Source of the DNA: Desulfuromonadales bacterium
GTDB lineage: Bacteria > Desulfobacterota > Desulfuromonadia > Desulfuromonadales > Geopsychrobacteraceae
Reading direction: 5' to 3'
Assembly (NCBI GenBank): GCA_019429255.1
Contig: JAHYIY010000002.1
Span: forward strand, 1-64,000
DNA: 64,000 bases
How positions within the stretch are numbered: the first letter of the stretch is position 1; each line of letters begins with the position of its first letter. The notes beneath the pieces are model-generated. The model did not search any database. It saw nothing but the letters and a program-made list of their open reading frames with translations, and was not told where the DNA came from. The position numbers and the translations under genes are program-made. Positions 50,590-59,732 of this stretch are shown here, piece by piece.

Positions 50590-51090
50590 ATGACTGAAAA
50601 CAAATCACAACAACAGGATCAGGAAGAGATCAGCCTGTACGCCAGGATTGTCTCACGTACCGAAGAATTGATGGAAAGTGGGCGGAAAAATCTGGATGAA
50701 GCCCTGAAAAAAGCCAGCGAGGATTTAACTTCGGCAGGAGACTTTACCCGCGAGCAGTCTGAGCGCATTGCCGGCTACGTCAAACGCGATCTTGGCCACG
50801 CTGCCGATCATGTCAGCAAAACAACGGAATCCATCAAAGGTGCTGTTACTCCCCAACGACTCGCTGCTGGTGCCCAGAGCCTGTTCGCCAGAATCCTGAC
50901 AACCACATCGGAGCAACTCAAGGAATGGGCGCAAAAAGCGGAAGCTCAACTGGAGTTCAAGACCGGGGAAATTACCAGTCCCGGCACCCTGACCTGCAAG
51001 AACTGCAGCGAGGAGCTGCATATGAAGCGAACCACCAAGATTCCCCCCTGCCCCAAGTGTCATAAGACGGTTTTCCGAAAATCCTACTAA
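50590..51090 (+). CDS. DUF1451-like zinc-ribbon protein
   Basis: A 166-residue protein. Residues 1-125 form a charged, helical, coiled-coil-like region (RTEELMESGRKNLDEALKKAS and onward). The C-terminus is a zinc ribbon, CKNCSEEL...PPCPKCHKTVF near 137-162. This order matches the DUF1451 family, whose role is unknown. CTAAGGAGTCTCGCC precedes the ATG. Confidence 0.78.
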   Translation: MTENKSQQQDQEEISLYARIVSRTEELMESGRKNLDEALKKASEDLTSAGDFTREQSERIAGYVKRDLGHAADHVSKTTESIKGAVTPQRLAAGAQSLFARILTTTSEQLKEWAQKAEAQLEFKTGEITSPGTLTCKNCSEELHMKRTTKIPPCPKCHKTVFRKSY

Positions 51091-51167
51091 TAGGTCGGGG
51101 ATGTCAGGTCCCCCGTTCAACCTCTATTGTGCCGGCAGCAATGGCATTCATTGCCATTGCCGGCTTG

Positions 51168-51638
51168 TTACCTCCTGTCTGTCTGCGTCAGAGAGAGTTC
51201 ACCGGAGCGAACAACGTTGATCTTCGGCATGAAACGCCCGACATCAAGCTGGGCCTCGAAGGAATAGCTGAACACATCGCGCGGTTGATTGAGCCAGCGG
51301 GTAAAGAGGTTGATGGTACTGAACACATCAGGCCGCGCTTGCAGCAAGACCTCGCCGTCGCCATAGGCGGCGATCACCGGTAGCTGGTTGGTCACACCCC
51401 GGAGCACCGGTTCCCCTTCGAGGTAAACACCATAGGTCATTCCCTCCAGTTTCAGCGGTACTCGATTAGGATTACTGATGTGCAGGCCGATCTCAAAGGT
51501 TGGCACAATGGTGTCTCCCGGCAACACCCGGAAGCTGCTTAAGGTCGCGGTCGGGGTTTCAAATCCGGGGAACAGTGGGGCGCAGGCAGTGATTGACAGC
51601 AACAGCAAAATAACAGCAATTCGTTCGACTATCTTCAT
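51168..51638 (-). CDS. LEA-type-2-like lipoprotein
   Basis: A 156-residue lipoprotein. The lipobox LSITAC ends at Cys19, so the mature protein would be lipid-anchored. The rest is an immunoglobulin-like beta domain: FEIGLHISNPNRVPLKLEGMTYGVYLEGEPVLRG is the water-stress/late-embryogenesis-abundant-2 signature. Likely periplasmic, tethered to a membrane. Function unknown. Confidence 0.82.
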   Translation of the reverse strand: MKIVERIAVILLLLSITACAPLFPGFETPTATLSSFRVLPGDTIVPTFEIGLHISNPNRVPLKLEGMTYGVYLEGEPVLRGVTNQLPVIAAYGDGEVLLQARPDVFSTINLFTRWLNQPRDVFSYSFEAQLDVGRFMPKINVVRSGELSLTQTDRR

Positions 51639-51719
51639 GATTTCTCTTCCTTTTTTTCCTTCAAGTTCAATATTGACGCTTTCGTGAAAAGCAGCAGTTG
51701 GCGAGTTTTTGCCACGCCA

Positions 51720-52601
51720 TCAATATTGGTAAGCCTGGCGCAGACGTAATTCCAGGCGACTGGCCAGGCTTGAACAGCTATAGGTTAACAGAAAATAGAG
51801 GGCCGTCACGGTCAACCATACCTCAAAGGTCAAATAGGTCGCTGCCATCAGTTCCAGCCCCTGGAAGGTCAGTTCCTGAACCGAAATAACTGCAACGATC
51901 GCCGAATCTTTGATGGTTGAGATGGCCTGGCCGGCCAACGGGGGGATCATCCGCTGCAGCGCCTGGGGGAGAATCACCGTACGCAGAAGCTGCCAGCGGC
52001 GCATTCCCAGGGCGCGGGCAGCTTCCCACTGGCCCGTTTCAATACTGTTGATACCGGCGCGGACAATTTCTGCCACATAAGCACCCTCAAACAGGGCCAG
52101 GGTAAAGACCGCGGCAACAAAAGGCTCAATCTGGTCGCTGGGAGCAAAGAGTAAGGAAATCAGGTTTTGTACCCAATCGGGTGCTGCATTCAGCCTGACG
52201 CCAAGGTTGAACTGTGGCAGCACTTGATCACTGATGAAGAAAAAGAAAATAAACACCAGCACCAGCGGCGGCAAGTTGCGCAACAGGGTCACGTAAGTGC
52301 CACCCAGCAGGCGGTTGATCAGGTGCGAACTGATACGCAACAGGCCGGCAATGACCCCAAAGGGCAGTGCCAGCAGCAGGCTCCAGAAGCTCAGACGAAT
52401 GGTGGTAAACAGCCCCAGCAGAAGCATGTTGGGCACCCACGTGCCGTCGGCATCGCGGCGTAGCAGATACTGAGGGATGATCTGCCAGTTCCAGCGATAC
52501 TCGAGGCCAACACTGACCCGGTAGCCAAAATAGGCGACCAGGGCCATCAGAGTCAGTAGCAACAGAGTATCCAGCCACCCCCAGCGCAGGGAAGGACGCA
52601 A
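51720..52601 (-). CDS. Amino-acid ABC transporter permease 2
   Basis: A 293-residue polar-amino-acid permease of the HisMQ type with five or six membrane helices. The EAA loop EAARALGMRRWQLLRTVILPQALQRMIPPL near 195-224 contacts the ATPase. Like the permease at 53500 it has an extended periplasmic loop before the first core helix (YRWNWQIIPQYLL). It lies downstream of the binding-protein gene. No ATPase gene is present within the window next to this set. Confidence 0.9.
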   Translation of the reverse strand: MRPSLRWGWLDTLLLLTLMALVAYFGYRVSVGLEYRWNWQIIPQYLLRRDADGTWVPNMLLLGLFTTIRLSFWSLLLALPFGVIAGLLRISSHLINRLLGGTYVTLLRNLPPLVLVFIFFFFISDQVLPQFNLGVRLNAAPDWVQNLISLLFAPSDQIEPFVAAVFTLALFEGAYVAEIVRAGINSIETGQWEAARALGMRRWQLLRTVILPQALQRMIPPLAGQAISTIKDSAIVAVISVQELTFQGLELMAATYLTFEVWLTVTALYFLLTYSCSSLASRLELRLRQAYQY

Positions 52602-52653
52602 TAAAACCTCCAGTTAAAAAGTTGTCCGATGATGAGTCGCGTTGATCTGCAGC

Positions 52654-53475
52654 CTACTCGATCTGGTCGCGCCAGTCTTCTGTGGTAAACCAGTAGTTGT
52701 AACGCTCTTCCAGCCAGCCATCGGCAAAGCGCTGGCGGATCCAGTTGTTGAGAAAGTTAAGAAAGTCGGGGTCGCCTTTGCGCACGGCAAATCCGATAGG
52801 TTCACGGGTAAAGGTTTTACCCGCCAGAGGCAGAGACAGGCGTTCGGGGTAACGCAAGGCCTGAAACTCCGGAAACGGCTGTGAGGCGACCATGGCGGCA
52901 GCGCGATTATTGAGCAGTTCCTGAAGCGCCTGCCCTTCATCATCAAAGAGGCGCAATTTTGCCTCGGGCAGATAACGTTGGGCAGCAGCCGCGGCGGTGG
53001 TGCCGATGCGCGCGACAATGTCCATGTCCGGAGAATTAAATTCCGCCAGGCTGCTGCGCTCACCCGTCAGGCGCCGATTGGCAAGGATCGACATACCGGA
53101 GAATTCGTAAGGATCGCTAAAATTGACCTTGAGGTTGCGCGCTGGAGTGATCCCCATGCCACCGATGATGATATCGAACTTGCCGGTCAGCAGAGCCGGA
53201 ATAATTCCCGACCAGCGCGTCGGCACCAGTTCCAGTTCAACCTCCATGTCCTGAGCCAGTTGTTTTGCCACTTCGATTTCGAAACCGGTATAATTACCGG
53301 CCTTGTCCTTCATTGCCCAGGGCACAAAGGTTGAAAAGCCTACGCGCAGGCGGTTGTTTTTGATCACCTGTTCGAGGGTACTCTCCTGAATCAACTGCTG
53401 TCGGGCGTTATTGCCCCACAATGGGGAAGCGCACAGAAGCAATAGTGCCACTAACAGAATCAATCGGGTTTTCAT
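52654..53475 (-). CDS. Amino-acid ABC transporter substrate-binding protein
   Basis: A 273-residue periplasmic binding protein of family 3. A signal peptide ends SPLWGNN near residue 23. KNNRLRVGFSTFVPWAMKDKAGNYTGFEIEVAKQLA near 40-75 is the family N-terminal signature, and GKFDIIIGGMGITPAR near 113 follows. The ligand is most likely a polar amino acid. It sits between the two permeases, as in polar amino-acid systems. Confidence 0.92.
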   Translation of the reverse strand: MKTRLILLVALLLLCASPLWGNNARQQLIQESTLEQVIKNNRLRVGFSTFVPWAMKDKAGNYTGFEIEVAKQLAQDMEVELELVPTRWSGIIPALLTGKFDIIIGGMGITPARNLKVNFSDPYEFSGMSILANRRLTGERSSLAEFNSPDMDIVARIGTTAAAAAQRYLPEAKLRLFDDEGQALQELLNNRAAAMVASQPFPEFQALRYPERLSLPLAGKTFTREPIGFAVRKGDPDFLNFLNNWIRQRFADGWLEERYNYWFTTEDWRDQIE

Positions 53476-53499
53476 CAGATGCTCCTTGTCAATTGAAGG

Positions 53500-54303
53500 T
53501 CAACGGGAAGGGAAAAGCTGATATTCAAGGTATCTTACCAGAAGTGTCAACATTAGGGTAACGGCAAGATAAATGGCAGCGACAACAAACCAGATTTCAA
53601 AGGTCAAAAAGGTATCGGCAATAATCTGTTGGCCGCGCATGGTCAGGTCGTAGATGGCGATGGTTGATACCAGAGCCGAATCCTTGACCAGGGAAATTCC
53701 CTGGCTGGTCAAGGGCGGTATCATCTGGCGCAGGGATTGGGGGAGGATAACGTAGCGATAGGTCTGGGCCCTGTTCATCCCCAGCGAGAAGGATCCCTCC
53801 CACTGGCCGGAGGGGATAGCCAGGATACCAGCCCGAATAATTTCCGATGCGTAGGCCCCTTCAAACAGGCTTAAAGCAAGAACTGCGGCAGCAAAGCGTC
53901 CCATATCAAGAATCGGAGCGAAAACAAAGTAGATAACAAAAATCTGGATAAGCAGTGGCGTGTTGCGAATCAACTCGAGATAGACGCGGGCGATTGCAGT
54001 TGCCATCGGGCTGTTTGACAGACGCATCAGGGCAACAACCAGGCCGATGATTAACGACAGCCCGAGACTGATCGCGACGATTTCGAGGGTAACCCACAGC
54101 CCCTGAAATAGCAGTCCGAAACGCCAACCGTCGGAGGTGGTTTCAATCAGGTAGCGCGCCACCCTCTGCCATTGCCAATTATAGCCGAGGTTTTCCGCGC
54201 CGGTCACGAGCAGGTAGCCGCTGCCGATCATCAACAGCAAAAAAGCGCTGATCTGGAGCAGGTCGGTTATCTTTTTATTTAATCTGAAAGATAAAGAAAA
54301 GAT
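53500..54303 (-). CDS. Amino-acid ABC transporter permease 1
   Basis: A polar-amino-acid permease of about 267 residues, similar to the one at 51720 (EGSFSLGMNRAQTYRYVILPQSLRQMIPPLTSQG is the EAA loop). The start is uncertain. The frame stays open to an ATG at 54441, but that lies inside msrA. AAGGA sits before codon ATC at 54303, and the next standard starts are TTG at 54240 and ATG at 54231, which would cut into the first membrane helix. I use 54303 as a compromise. Confidence 0.82.
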   Translation of the reverse strand: MFSLSFRLNKKITDLLQISAFLLLMIGSGYLLVTGAENLGYNWQWQRVARYLIETTSDGWRFGLLFQGLWVTLEIVAISLGLSLIIGLVVALMRLSNSPMATAIARVYLELIRNTPLLIQIFVIYFVFAPILDMGRFAAAVLALSLFEGAYASEIIRAGILAIPSGQWEGSFSLGMNRAQTYRYVILPQSLRQMIPPLTSQGISLVKDSALVSTIAIYDLTMRGQQIIADTFLTFEIWFVVAAIYLAVTLMLTLLVRYLEYQLFPSR

Positions 54304-54325
54304 ATCTAATTCCTTGTTTTTCTTG

Positions 54326-54784
54326 CTACATTTGTGATTTTTTTTGAATGTAGCGCTGATGATATTCCTCCGCCCGCCAGAAGGTCGTCGCCGGAGCAAT
54401 CTCGGTGACGACCGGATCGTCATAGCGACCCGAGGCGTCAACAGTCGCTTTCATCTCAGTCGCAAGTTGGTGTTGCTCTGGGTTGTAGTAGAAGATGGCA
54501 GAGCGATACTGGCTACCGATATCCCACCCCTGGCGATTGAGGCTGGTGGGGTTGTGCAGAGCAAAAAAGCGCTCGAGCAACTGCTGATAACTGATGCGCG
54601 CCGGATCATACTCGAGATCTACCACCTCGGCGTGACCGCCGGCGCCGCTGCAAACCAGTTCGTAGGTGGGGTGCTCGATGCTGCCTCCCATGTAACCAAC
54701 GTCGGTGTCGATGACACCCTCCAGCACACGAAACTTTTCTTCAACACTCCAGAAACATCCGGCAGCAAAGGTTGCCTTGTTCAT
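54326..54784 (-). CDS. msrA: Peptide methionine sulfoxide reductase MsrA
   Basis: A 152-residue MsrA. It reduces methionine-S-sulfoxide in proteins with thioredoxin. The active site is [10 protein letters not shown] near residue 8, where Ser replaces the common Gly after Trp; Cys is kept. Family motifs [31 protein letters not shown] and [19 protein letters not shown] follow. No resolving Cys is present at the C-terminus. An ATG four codons further up (54796) is equally possible. Confidence 0.9.
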   Translation of the reverse strand: MNKATFAAGCFWSVEEKFRVLEGVIDTDVGYMGGSIEHPTYELVCSGAGGHAEVVDLEYDPARISYQQLLERFFALHNPTSLNRQGWDIGSQYRSAIFYYNPEQHQLATEMKATVDASGRYDDPVVTEIAPATTFWRAEEYHQRYIQKKSQM

Positions 54785-54839
54785 AAATCTATCCATTTCA
54801 AGAATTATAGAGGGTGTCTCGGTTTATATAGCGAGGGTC

Positions 54840-56441
54840 TTACAACCCTTGGAGCAGGGTCAATAGCAGCAGATTCGCACAACCGATGAGAAAGCCGAGC
54901 AATGCGCCGAACAGGTTGATGTACTTGAACTGCTCTTTCATCACTCCCATCAGCAGGTCTTCGACCTGGAGCAGGTCGAGGCGATTAACCTTGTCTTCGA
55001 CCATGCGTCGGACATTGAGGGTTTCGACCAGGCGTGGTGCTTCCTGTTTGAGCATCTCTTCCACCAGCCGGCACACGGAGATGTCGATCTCACGGCGCAG
55101 ATCTTGTGGAAAGCGTTCGGCAATCACGCCAAGGGGCTTCTGATAAACCCATATCTGAGTCTGTTCACTGATCATCCGTTTGAGCACCTGTTGCATCTGT
55201 GCTGAGCGCAGGGTTTCAAGCAGCTGATCAGCCATCCGGTCGACTCCCTGGTTGAGTCCGTCGCCAGGTAAGACGGCTGTCAACAGCTCGCTAAAGGGGC
55301 GATCCTTGATGCGATCCACGGCACTTTCCGTCAACACCAGCGCCGTATCAATCGTTGAGCGTGATTGTAATCGAGTCACCACCTGTTCACGGATGAACGC
55401 CTGAGCTCCGGCGACTTTTGCTGCGGAAATGTTTTCAGTAAAGCTCGCCACCGGACGATCGAACCATTGGTCGATGCGCTGGTGCAGCAGGGCCGCCATC
55501 TGCTCACGGGTACGCGGTTGACGTAACCAGATAGCGATTTCATCGCCGGCGCGATCAAGAAATTCGGGAATTTTTGCATAGATCTTTTTCAGGTCAATAA
55601 AGCCGCTGAGCAGGCCGGCGAGCCCGCCCAGAGAATCAAGGAAACCGTCAATCCCTTTCTTTCCCTTTTTCACCAACTGGGCGCGAAAGACCGGATCCTG
55701 GAACATGTCGCCAAATTTTTCAATCAGCGGTGGCAGCTCTTTTTCCAGTTGGGCCAGCAGCACCTCGATCAGCTCCGCCGGTAAATGATCACGTAACGGT
55801 CGTTTGCTGAACAGCAGTTGCTCGACCTTGCGATCAACGGCGCGACCGACCAGGGCTGAGGTCGCCGGAGATTGGAACAGACGGGTATAGCGGGCATCGA
55901 GATGGGATTGCCAGGCGCGGTTGCGCTCCGGGGTCAGCAGGCTGCCAAGGTCGCGCTCAAGCCACTGTTCCCCTTGGTCGCGCAAAAAGCTGCGCAGCTG
56001 CTCGGCAAACTGATCGCTGGCGAGATATTTCGATAATAAGCCAGCGAACTTGCTCTGGGCCAGCAGGACAATTTCAGCGAAGCGCCCACGAAAATGCTCC
56101 GGTACCAGGCTCGCCAGGGATCCGCTGGGACGATCCAGCAGCTGGCTGAGTTTCTCTGTCACTGTCATCCGTAGTTCGAGTTGAATGGATTCCTTGTCCA
56201 GCGCCTGTCCGACATCGCTCGCTGTCAACAGGTGCTCCCCGACCATTTCTCCCATGCGCCGTGCCAGTTCACCGCGTTTAGCTGGAATAATGCCGGGGGT
56301 GAGGGGAACGCGCAACCCAAACAGCCGCCACGCCCGTAATGGGCGAAACAGCATACGGATGGCGATATAATTGGTGACGTAACCGATCAGTGCCCCAAGC
56401 AGAGGCGGGATCAGATATGGAAGGTAGGACGTTAATTCCAT
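54840..56441 (-). CDS. DUF445 family membrane protein
   Basis: A 533-residue protein with membrane helices at both ends: LIPPLLGALIGYVTNYIAIRMLFRP at residues 10-34 and LFGALLGFLIGCANLLLLTLL near 510. The long middle is helical and charged. This matches the DUF445 (YheB-like) family. PLTPGIIPAKRGELARRMGEMVGEHLL near 46-72 is a conserved segment. Function unknown. Confidence 0.85.
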   Translation of the reverse strand: MELTSYLPYLIPPLLGALIGYVTNYIAIRMLFRPLRAWRLFGLRVPLTPGIIPAKRGELARRMGEMVGEHLLTASDVGQALDKESIQLELRMTVTEKLSQLLDRPSGSLASLVPEHFRGRFAEIVLLAQSKFAGLLSKYLASDQFAEQLRSFLRDQGEQWLERDLGSLLTPERNRAWQSHLDARYTRLFQSPATSALVGRAVDRKVEQLLFSKRPLRDHLPAELIEVLLAQLEKELPPLIEKFGDMFQDPVFRAQLVKKGKKGIDGFLDSLGGLAGLLSGFIDLKKIYAKIPEFLDRAGDEIAIWLRQPRTREQMAALLHQRIDQWFDRPVASFTENISAAKVAGAQAFIREQVVTRLQSRSTIDTALVLTESAVDRIKDRPFSELLTAVLPGDGLNQGVDRMADQLLETLRSAQMQQVLKRMISEQTQIWVYQKPLGVIAERFPQDLRREIDISVCRLVEEMLKQEAPRLVETLNVRRMVEDKVNRLDLLQVEDLLMGVMKEQFKYINLFGALLGFLIGCANLLLLTLLQGL

Positions 56442-56461
56442 GGTTAAGATGATACCGCTGG

Positions 56462-57457
56462 TTATTGATCCATCACGATCAGGGAATGGTCGCCGATATT
56501 CATGCGCCGTGGCGCCCCGATCAGGGTAACCGAGTCGCCTAACAGCGACTGATTAAGGCTCATGTGGCTGACCTTGCAATCGGCATTGATAATCGAGTCG
56601 CTGATCGTACTGAAGTCGACCTCGCTACCGGCAGCCACAGAGACGTGGGGTCCGATAATCGAATGACGGATACGCGCGCCCCGCTCTACATGAACCGGTT
56701 CAATCAGCACACAATCATCCACCTCACCATGAATATGGTGACGTCCTTCAAGCAGATAACGATTGGTTTCGAGCAGGGTCTCAGGCTTGCCGCAGTCGAG
56801 CCAGGCATCGATCTGCGGAGCCTTGAATTTTTTTCCTTCAGCCATCATGCGCATGAAGACAGCCGGTAGATAATATTCCCCCTTGACCGTATCACCGGCG
56901 GCGATGGTAGCCTCGATAGCGGCAATAAAACCGGCACCATCCTTAAGATAATAGAGACCGACCTGGGCTAAACGTGAAACCGGGGTGTCCGGCTTTTCTA
57001 CCATGTCAACAATGTAGTCGCCATCCATAACGTTGACCCCGAAGCGTTGATAATCTTCGACTTCGCGGGAATAGATGAGGCCATCAGCATCACTACAGAG
57101 TTGATCGATCCGGTTCAGGTCGGTAACAAAGATGGTATCGTTGAAGACCACCAGCAGATCATCGCCCGACTGGATGGAAGGCGCTGCCAGGGCAACGGCA
57201 TGAGCCGGCCCGAGGCGCTGTTGCTGGACCTGATAGCTGCAGCACAGCTCCGGGAAGTGCTCGGCCATGAAGGCTTCAACCTGGGCGCCATTTTCATCAG
57301 TGATAAAGATATACTCATCGATATCCAGAACCTTGAGGCGTTCGACGATATGCTCAAGGACGGTTTTGCCGGCCACCTTGACCAGCGATTTGGCTTTGGT
57401 GTGGGTGTGGGGACGCAAGCGCGTTCCTTTGCCGGCGACGGGGAGGACGACTTTCAT
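56462..57457 (-). CDS. Sugar-1-phosphate nucleotidyltransferase
   Basis: A 331-residue NTP transferase. The N-terminal activation signature is LPVAGKGTRLRPHTHTKAKSLVKVAGK at residues 5-31, followed by FNDTIFV near 110 and VEKPDTPVSRLAQVGLYYL near 155. The C-terminal 80 residues form a left-handed beta-helix (HIHGEVDDCVLIEPVHVERGARIRHSIIGPHV). It probably activates a hexose-1-phosphate with dTTP or UTP. ATG at 57457 follows AAGGAGACAGCC. Confidence 0.9.
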   Translation of the reverse strand: MKVVLPVAGKGTRLRPHTHTKAKSLVKVAGKTVLEHIVERLKVLDIDEYIFITDENGAQVEAFMAEHFPELCCSYQVQQQRLGPAHAVALAAPSIQSGDDLLVVFNDTIFVTDLNRIDQLCSDADGLIYSREVEDYQRFGVNVMDGDYIVDMVEKPDTPVSRLAQVGLYYLKDGAGFIAAIEATIAAGDTVKGEYYLPAVFMRMMAEGKKFKAPQIDAWLDCGKPETLLETNRYLLEGRHHIHGEVDDCVLIEPVHVERGARIRHSIIGPHVSVAAGSEVDFSTISDSIINADCKVSHMSLNQSLLGDSVTLIGAPRRMNIGDHSLIVMDQ

Positions 57458-57514
57458 GGCTGTCTCCTTTATTGTAAAAACGAGTGTTCCATTTTGGTGT
57501 TGCCGGTTGCTGTG

Positions 57515-58870
57515 TCATTTGCCTGCAGGGTCGCAGATTTCACCAATAAGATCGTAATCGGAAGAATCGGTAATACGCAACTTCACATAGTCGCCAATAT
57601 TTGCCTGACCGGCGGTAATCAGGCAGTGGCCATCGATATCCGGGGCCTGGCGGCGGCTGCGCCCTTTTAACAGCAGGTCGGTTTCATCACTGTAGCCTTC
57701 GACCAGCACCTCCTCAATCTGACCGATCAGGGCGCGATTTTTCTGGAAGGATACCCGCGCCTGGGCTTTCATCAGGCGCTTGAAACGCGAGGTTTTAGTC
57801 TGTGCCGCCACCTGATCAGGCAACTCGGCGGCGCTGGTCCCCTCTTCGCGCGAATAGCGGAATACGCCGACGCGCTCAAAGTGTCCCTCACTGACAAACT
57901 GCAGCAGTTTGTCGAACTGCTCACGAGTCTCGCCGGGAAAGCCGACGATGAAGGTGGTCCGCAGGGTCAGTTCGGGAATCCGCTCGCGCATGCGGGTCAG
58001 CAGCGCGCGCGTTCTTTCTTCGCCGAGGCGGCGATTCATCTGGTGTAAAATACTGTCATCAATATGCTGCAACGGCAGATCGAGGTAATTACAGATTTTG
58101 TCTTCGCCGGCGATCAGGTCGAGGAGTTCGTCGCTGATCCCTTCCGGGTAGGCGTAGAGCAGGCGCAGCCACACCAGACCGTCGATCTTGACCAGTTCGC
58201 GCAATAGCCCGGGCAGGGTTGCCCCATCGTTGCGGTCGTGACCGAAAGCGGTGATGTCCTGGGCGATCAGGTTCACTTCCGTGACCCCGTTCGCCACCAG
58301 GGAGCGCACCTCGGTCACCACCGAGTCGATACTGCGCGAACGCAAATCACCGCGCAGCTGCGGAATCACACAATAGGAACAGCGGTTGGAACAGCCTTCA
58401 GCGATTTTGACGTAGGTGCTGTAAGCCGGCGAGGAATTAACCCGCGGTGTGGTGTGATCATAGAGAAAATCGGGGACGCCGATGGTGCTGCTGGGGGTCG
58501 ACAGCTGCAGCTGTTGTTCGATCAGTTCAACGATCCTAGCCCCTTCCGAGGTGCCGATGAACAGATCGACCTCGGGTAATTGTTCCTGTAGCTGCTCCTG
58601 GTAGCGCTGGGGCAGACAGCCGGCAACGATCAGTAACTTGCAGCGTCCGCTGTGCTTGTGTTCGGCCACCTCGAGGATGGTGTCCACCGATTCTTCCTTG
58701 GCATCATTAATAAAGGCACAGGTGTTGACAATAATAATGTCGGCCTGATCCTCTTCGACAACGATGTTGAAACGCTCGGCGGGCAAATGGCCAAGCATGA
58801 CCTCGGCATCAACGAGATTTTTCGGGCAACCGAGGCTGACCAGACTGACATTGAGTGTATTCACGGACAT
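57515..58870 (-). CDS. rimO: Ribosomal protein S12 methylthiotransferase RimO
   Basis: A 451-residue radical-SAM methylthiotransferase. The UPF0004 domain has Cys in [19 protein letters not shown] and VAGCLPQRY; the radical-SAM site is [11 protein letters not shown] near residue 150; a TRAM domain ends the protein. RimO methylthiolates Asp of ribosomal protein S12. The DAE of PKNLVDAE distinguishes RimO from MiaB, which has NxxDSE. ATG at 58870 with GGTGG upstream is preferred over a GTG four codons earlier. Confidence 0.95.
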   Translation of the reverse strand: MSVNTLNVSLVSLGCPKNLVDAEVMLGHLPAERFNIVVEEDQADIIIVNTCAFINDAKEESVDTILEVAEHKHSGRCKLLIVAGCLPQRYQEQLQEQLPEVDLFIGTSEGARIVELIEQQLQLSTPSSTIGVPDFLYDHTTPRVNSSPAYSTYVKIAEGCSNRCSYCVIPQLRGDLRSRSIDSVVTEVRSLVANGVTEVNLIAQDITAFGHDRNDGATLPGLLRELVKIDGLVWLRLLYAYPEGISDELLDLIAGEDKICNYLDLPLQHIDDSILHQMNRRLGEERTRALLTRMRERIPELTLRTTFIVGFPGETREQFDKLLQFVSEGHFERVGVFRYSREEGTSAAELPDQVAAQTKTSRFKRLMKAQARVSFQKNRALIGQIEEVLVEGYSDETDLLLKGRSRRQAPDIDGHCLITAGQANIGDYVKLRITDSSDYDLIGEICDPAGK

Positions 58871-58935
58871 GCAGATTTCCACCAGCAGAGGTTAACAACA
58901 GATTCGACAGAGACTGCCGGAAAGATAAAAAAATC

Positions 58936-59083
58936 GTAACTATTCAGCTGCTGTCCTTCGCACAGGATCGGGGATCCTGTGGCAAGGGTGTTTGTCGCCA
59001 TGGACGGCGACAACAAGCGGTCATGGATGACGAAAAGCGTCCCTTGACATAGGATTCTCGATCCTGTGCTGAACAGATACAAA
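58936..59083 (+). repeat. Palindromic intergenic repeat, copy D
   Basis: Starts GTAACTATTCAGC, ends GCTGAACAGATACAAAA, with the core TTTGTCGCCATGGACGGCGACAA. It has a short internal deletion relative to copies B and C. Confidence 0.87.
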
Positions 59084-59086
59084 AAA

Positions 59087-59572
59087 TCAGGAGCGCAGAT
59101 TCTCAAATTGCAGCTCAATCCCTAAGTCCTGCCCCTTGAGGAACTGCATCACTTCCTGCAGATCATCAATTTTTTTGCCGGTAACCCGCACCTGATCTTC
59201 CATGATCTGGGCCTGCACTTTGAGCTTGGTGTCCTTGATCAGCTTGACGACTTCCTTGCCTTTTTCCTTGCTGATCCCCTGGATGATGGTGACCCGCACG
59301 CGCACGGCACCCGCTGATGCCGGTTCGATTTTGCCGTAGTCAAAACATTTGGGGGACAAACCGCGGCGCACCAGTTTGCCGATGAGGATATCCTTGATCG
59401 CTTCGAGCTTGTATTCGTCAGCAGCGAGAATCTTCAGGGCATCCTTTTCCAGTTCCAGTTCGTTGACCGTTCCTTTGAAATCAAAGCGCTGGGTGATCTC
59501 CTTGATCGCCTGATTGACGGCATTATCGACCTCCTGCAGATCAACCTTGGAGACAATATCGAAACTTGGCAT
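59087..59572 (-). CDS. yajQ: YajQ-family nucleotide-binding protein
   Basis: A 161-residue YajQ/DUF520 protein. It starts [21 protein letters not shown] and contains RFDFKGT near residue 29 and a [16 protein letters not shown] segment near 98, both family hallmarks. Homologues bind cyclic di-GMP or RNA and act as regulators. ATG at 59572 follows AGGAGGAAAGAG. The palindromic repeat D lies immediately downstream. Confidence 0.93.
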   Translation of the reverse strand: MPSFDIVSKVDLQEVDNAVNQAIKEITQRFDFKGTVNELELEKDALKILAADEYKLEAIKDILIGKLVRRGLSPKCFDYGKIEPASAGAVRVRVTIIQGISKEKGKEVVKLIKDTKLKVQAQIMEDQVRVTGKKIDDLQEVMQFLKGQDLGIELQFENLRS

Positions 59573-59732
59573 CTCTTTCCTCCTTGAAAATGACTGAAGA
59601 TCGGTTTTTTAGATTTACGCATATCCGCAGGGAAATTGACTAAACTGTGGCTTTATAGCACAAAACAGCTTAATGACAATAGCGCTGGAGTGGGCAAAAG
59701 AGGTGGATTGTATCGTTATAGAGGGCCGGCGC

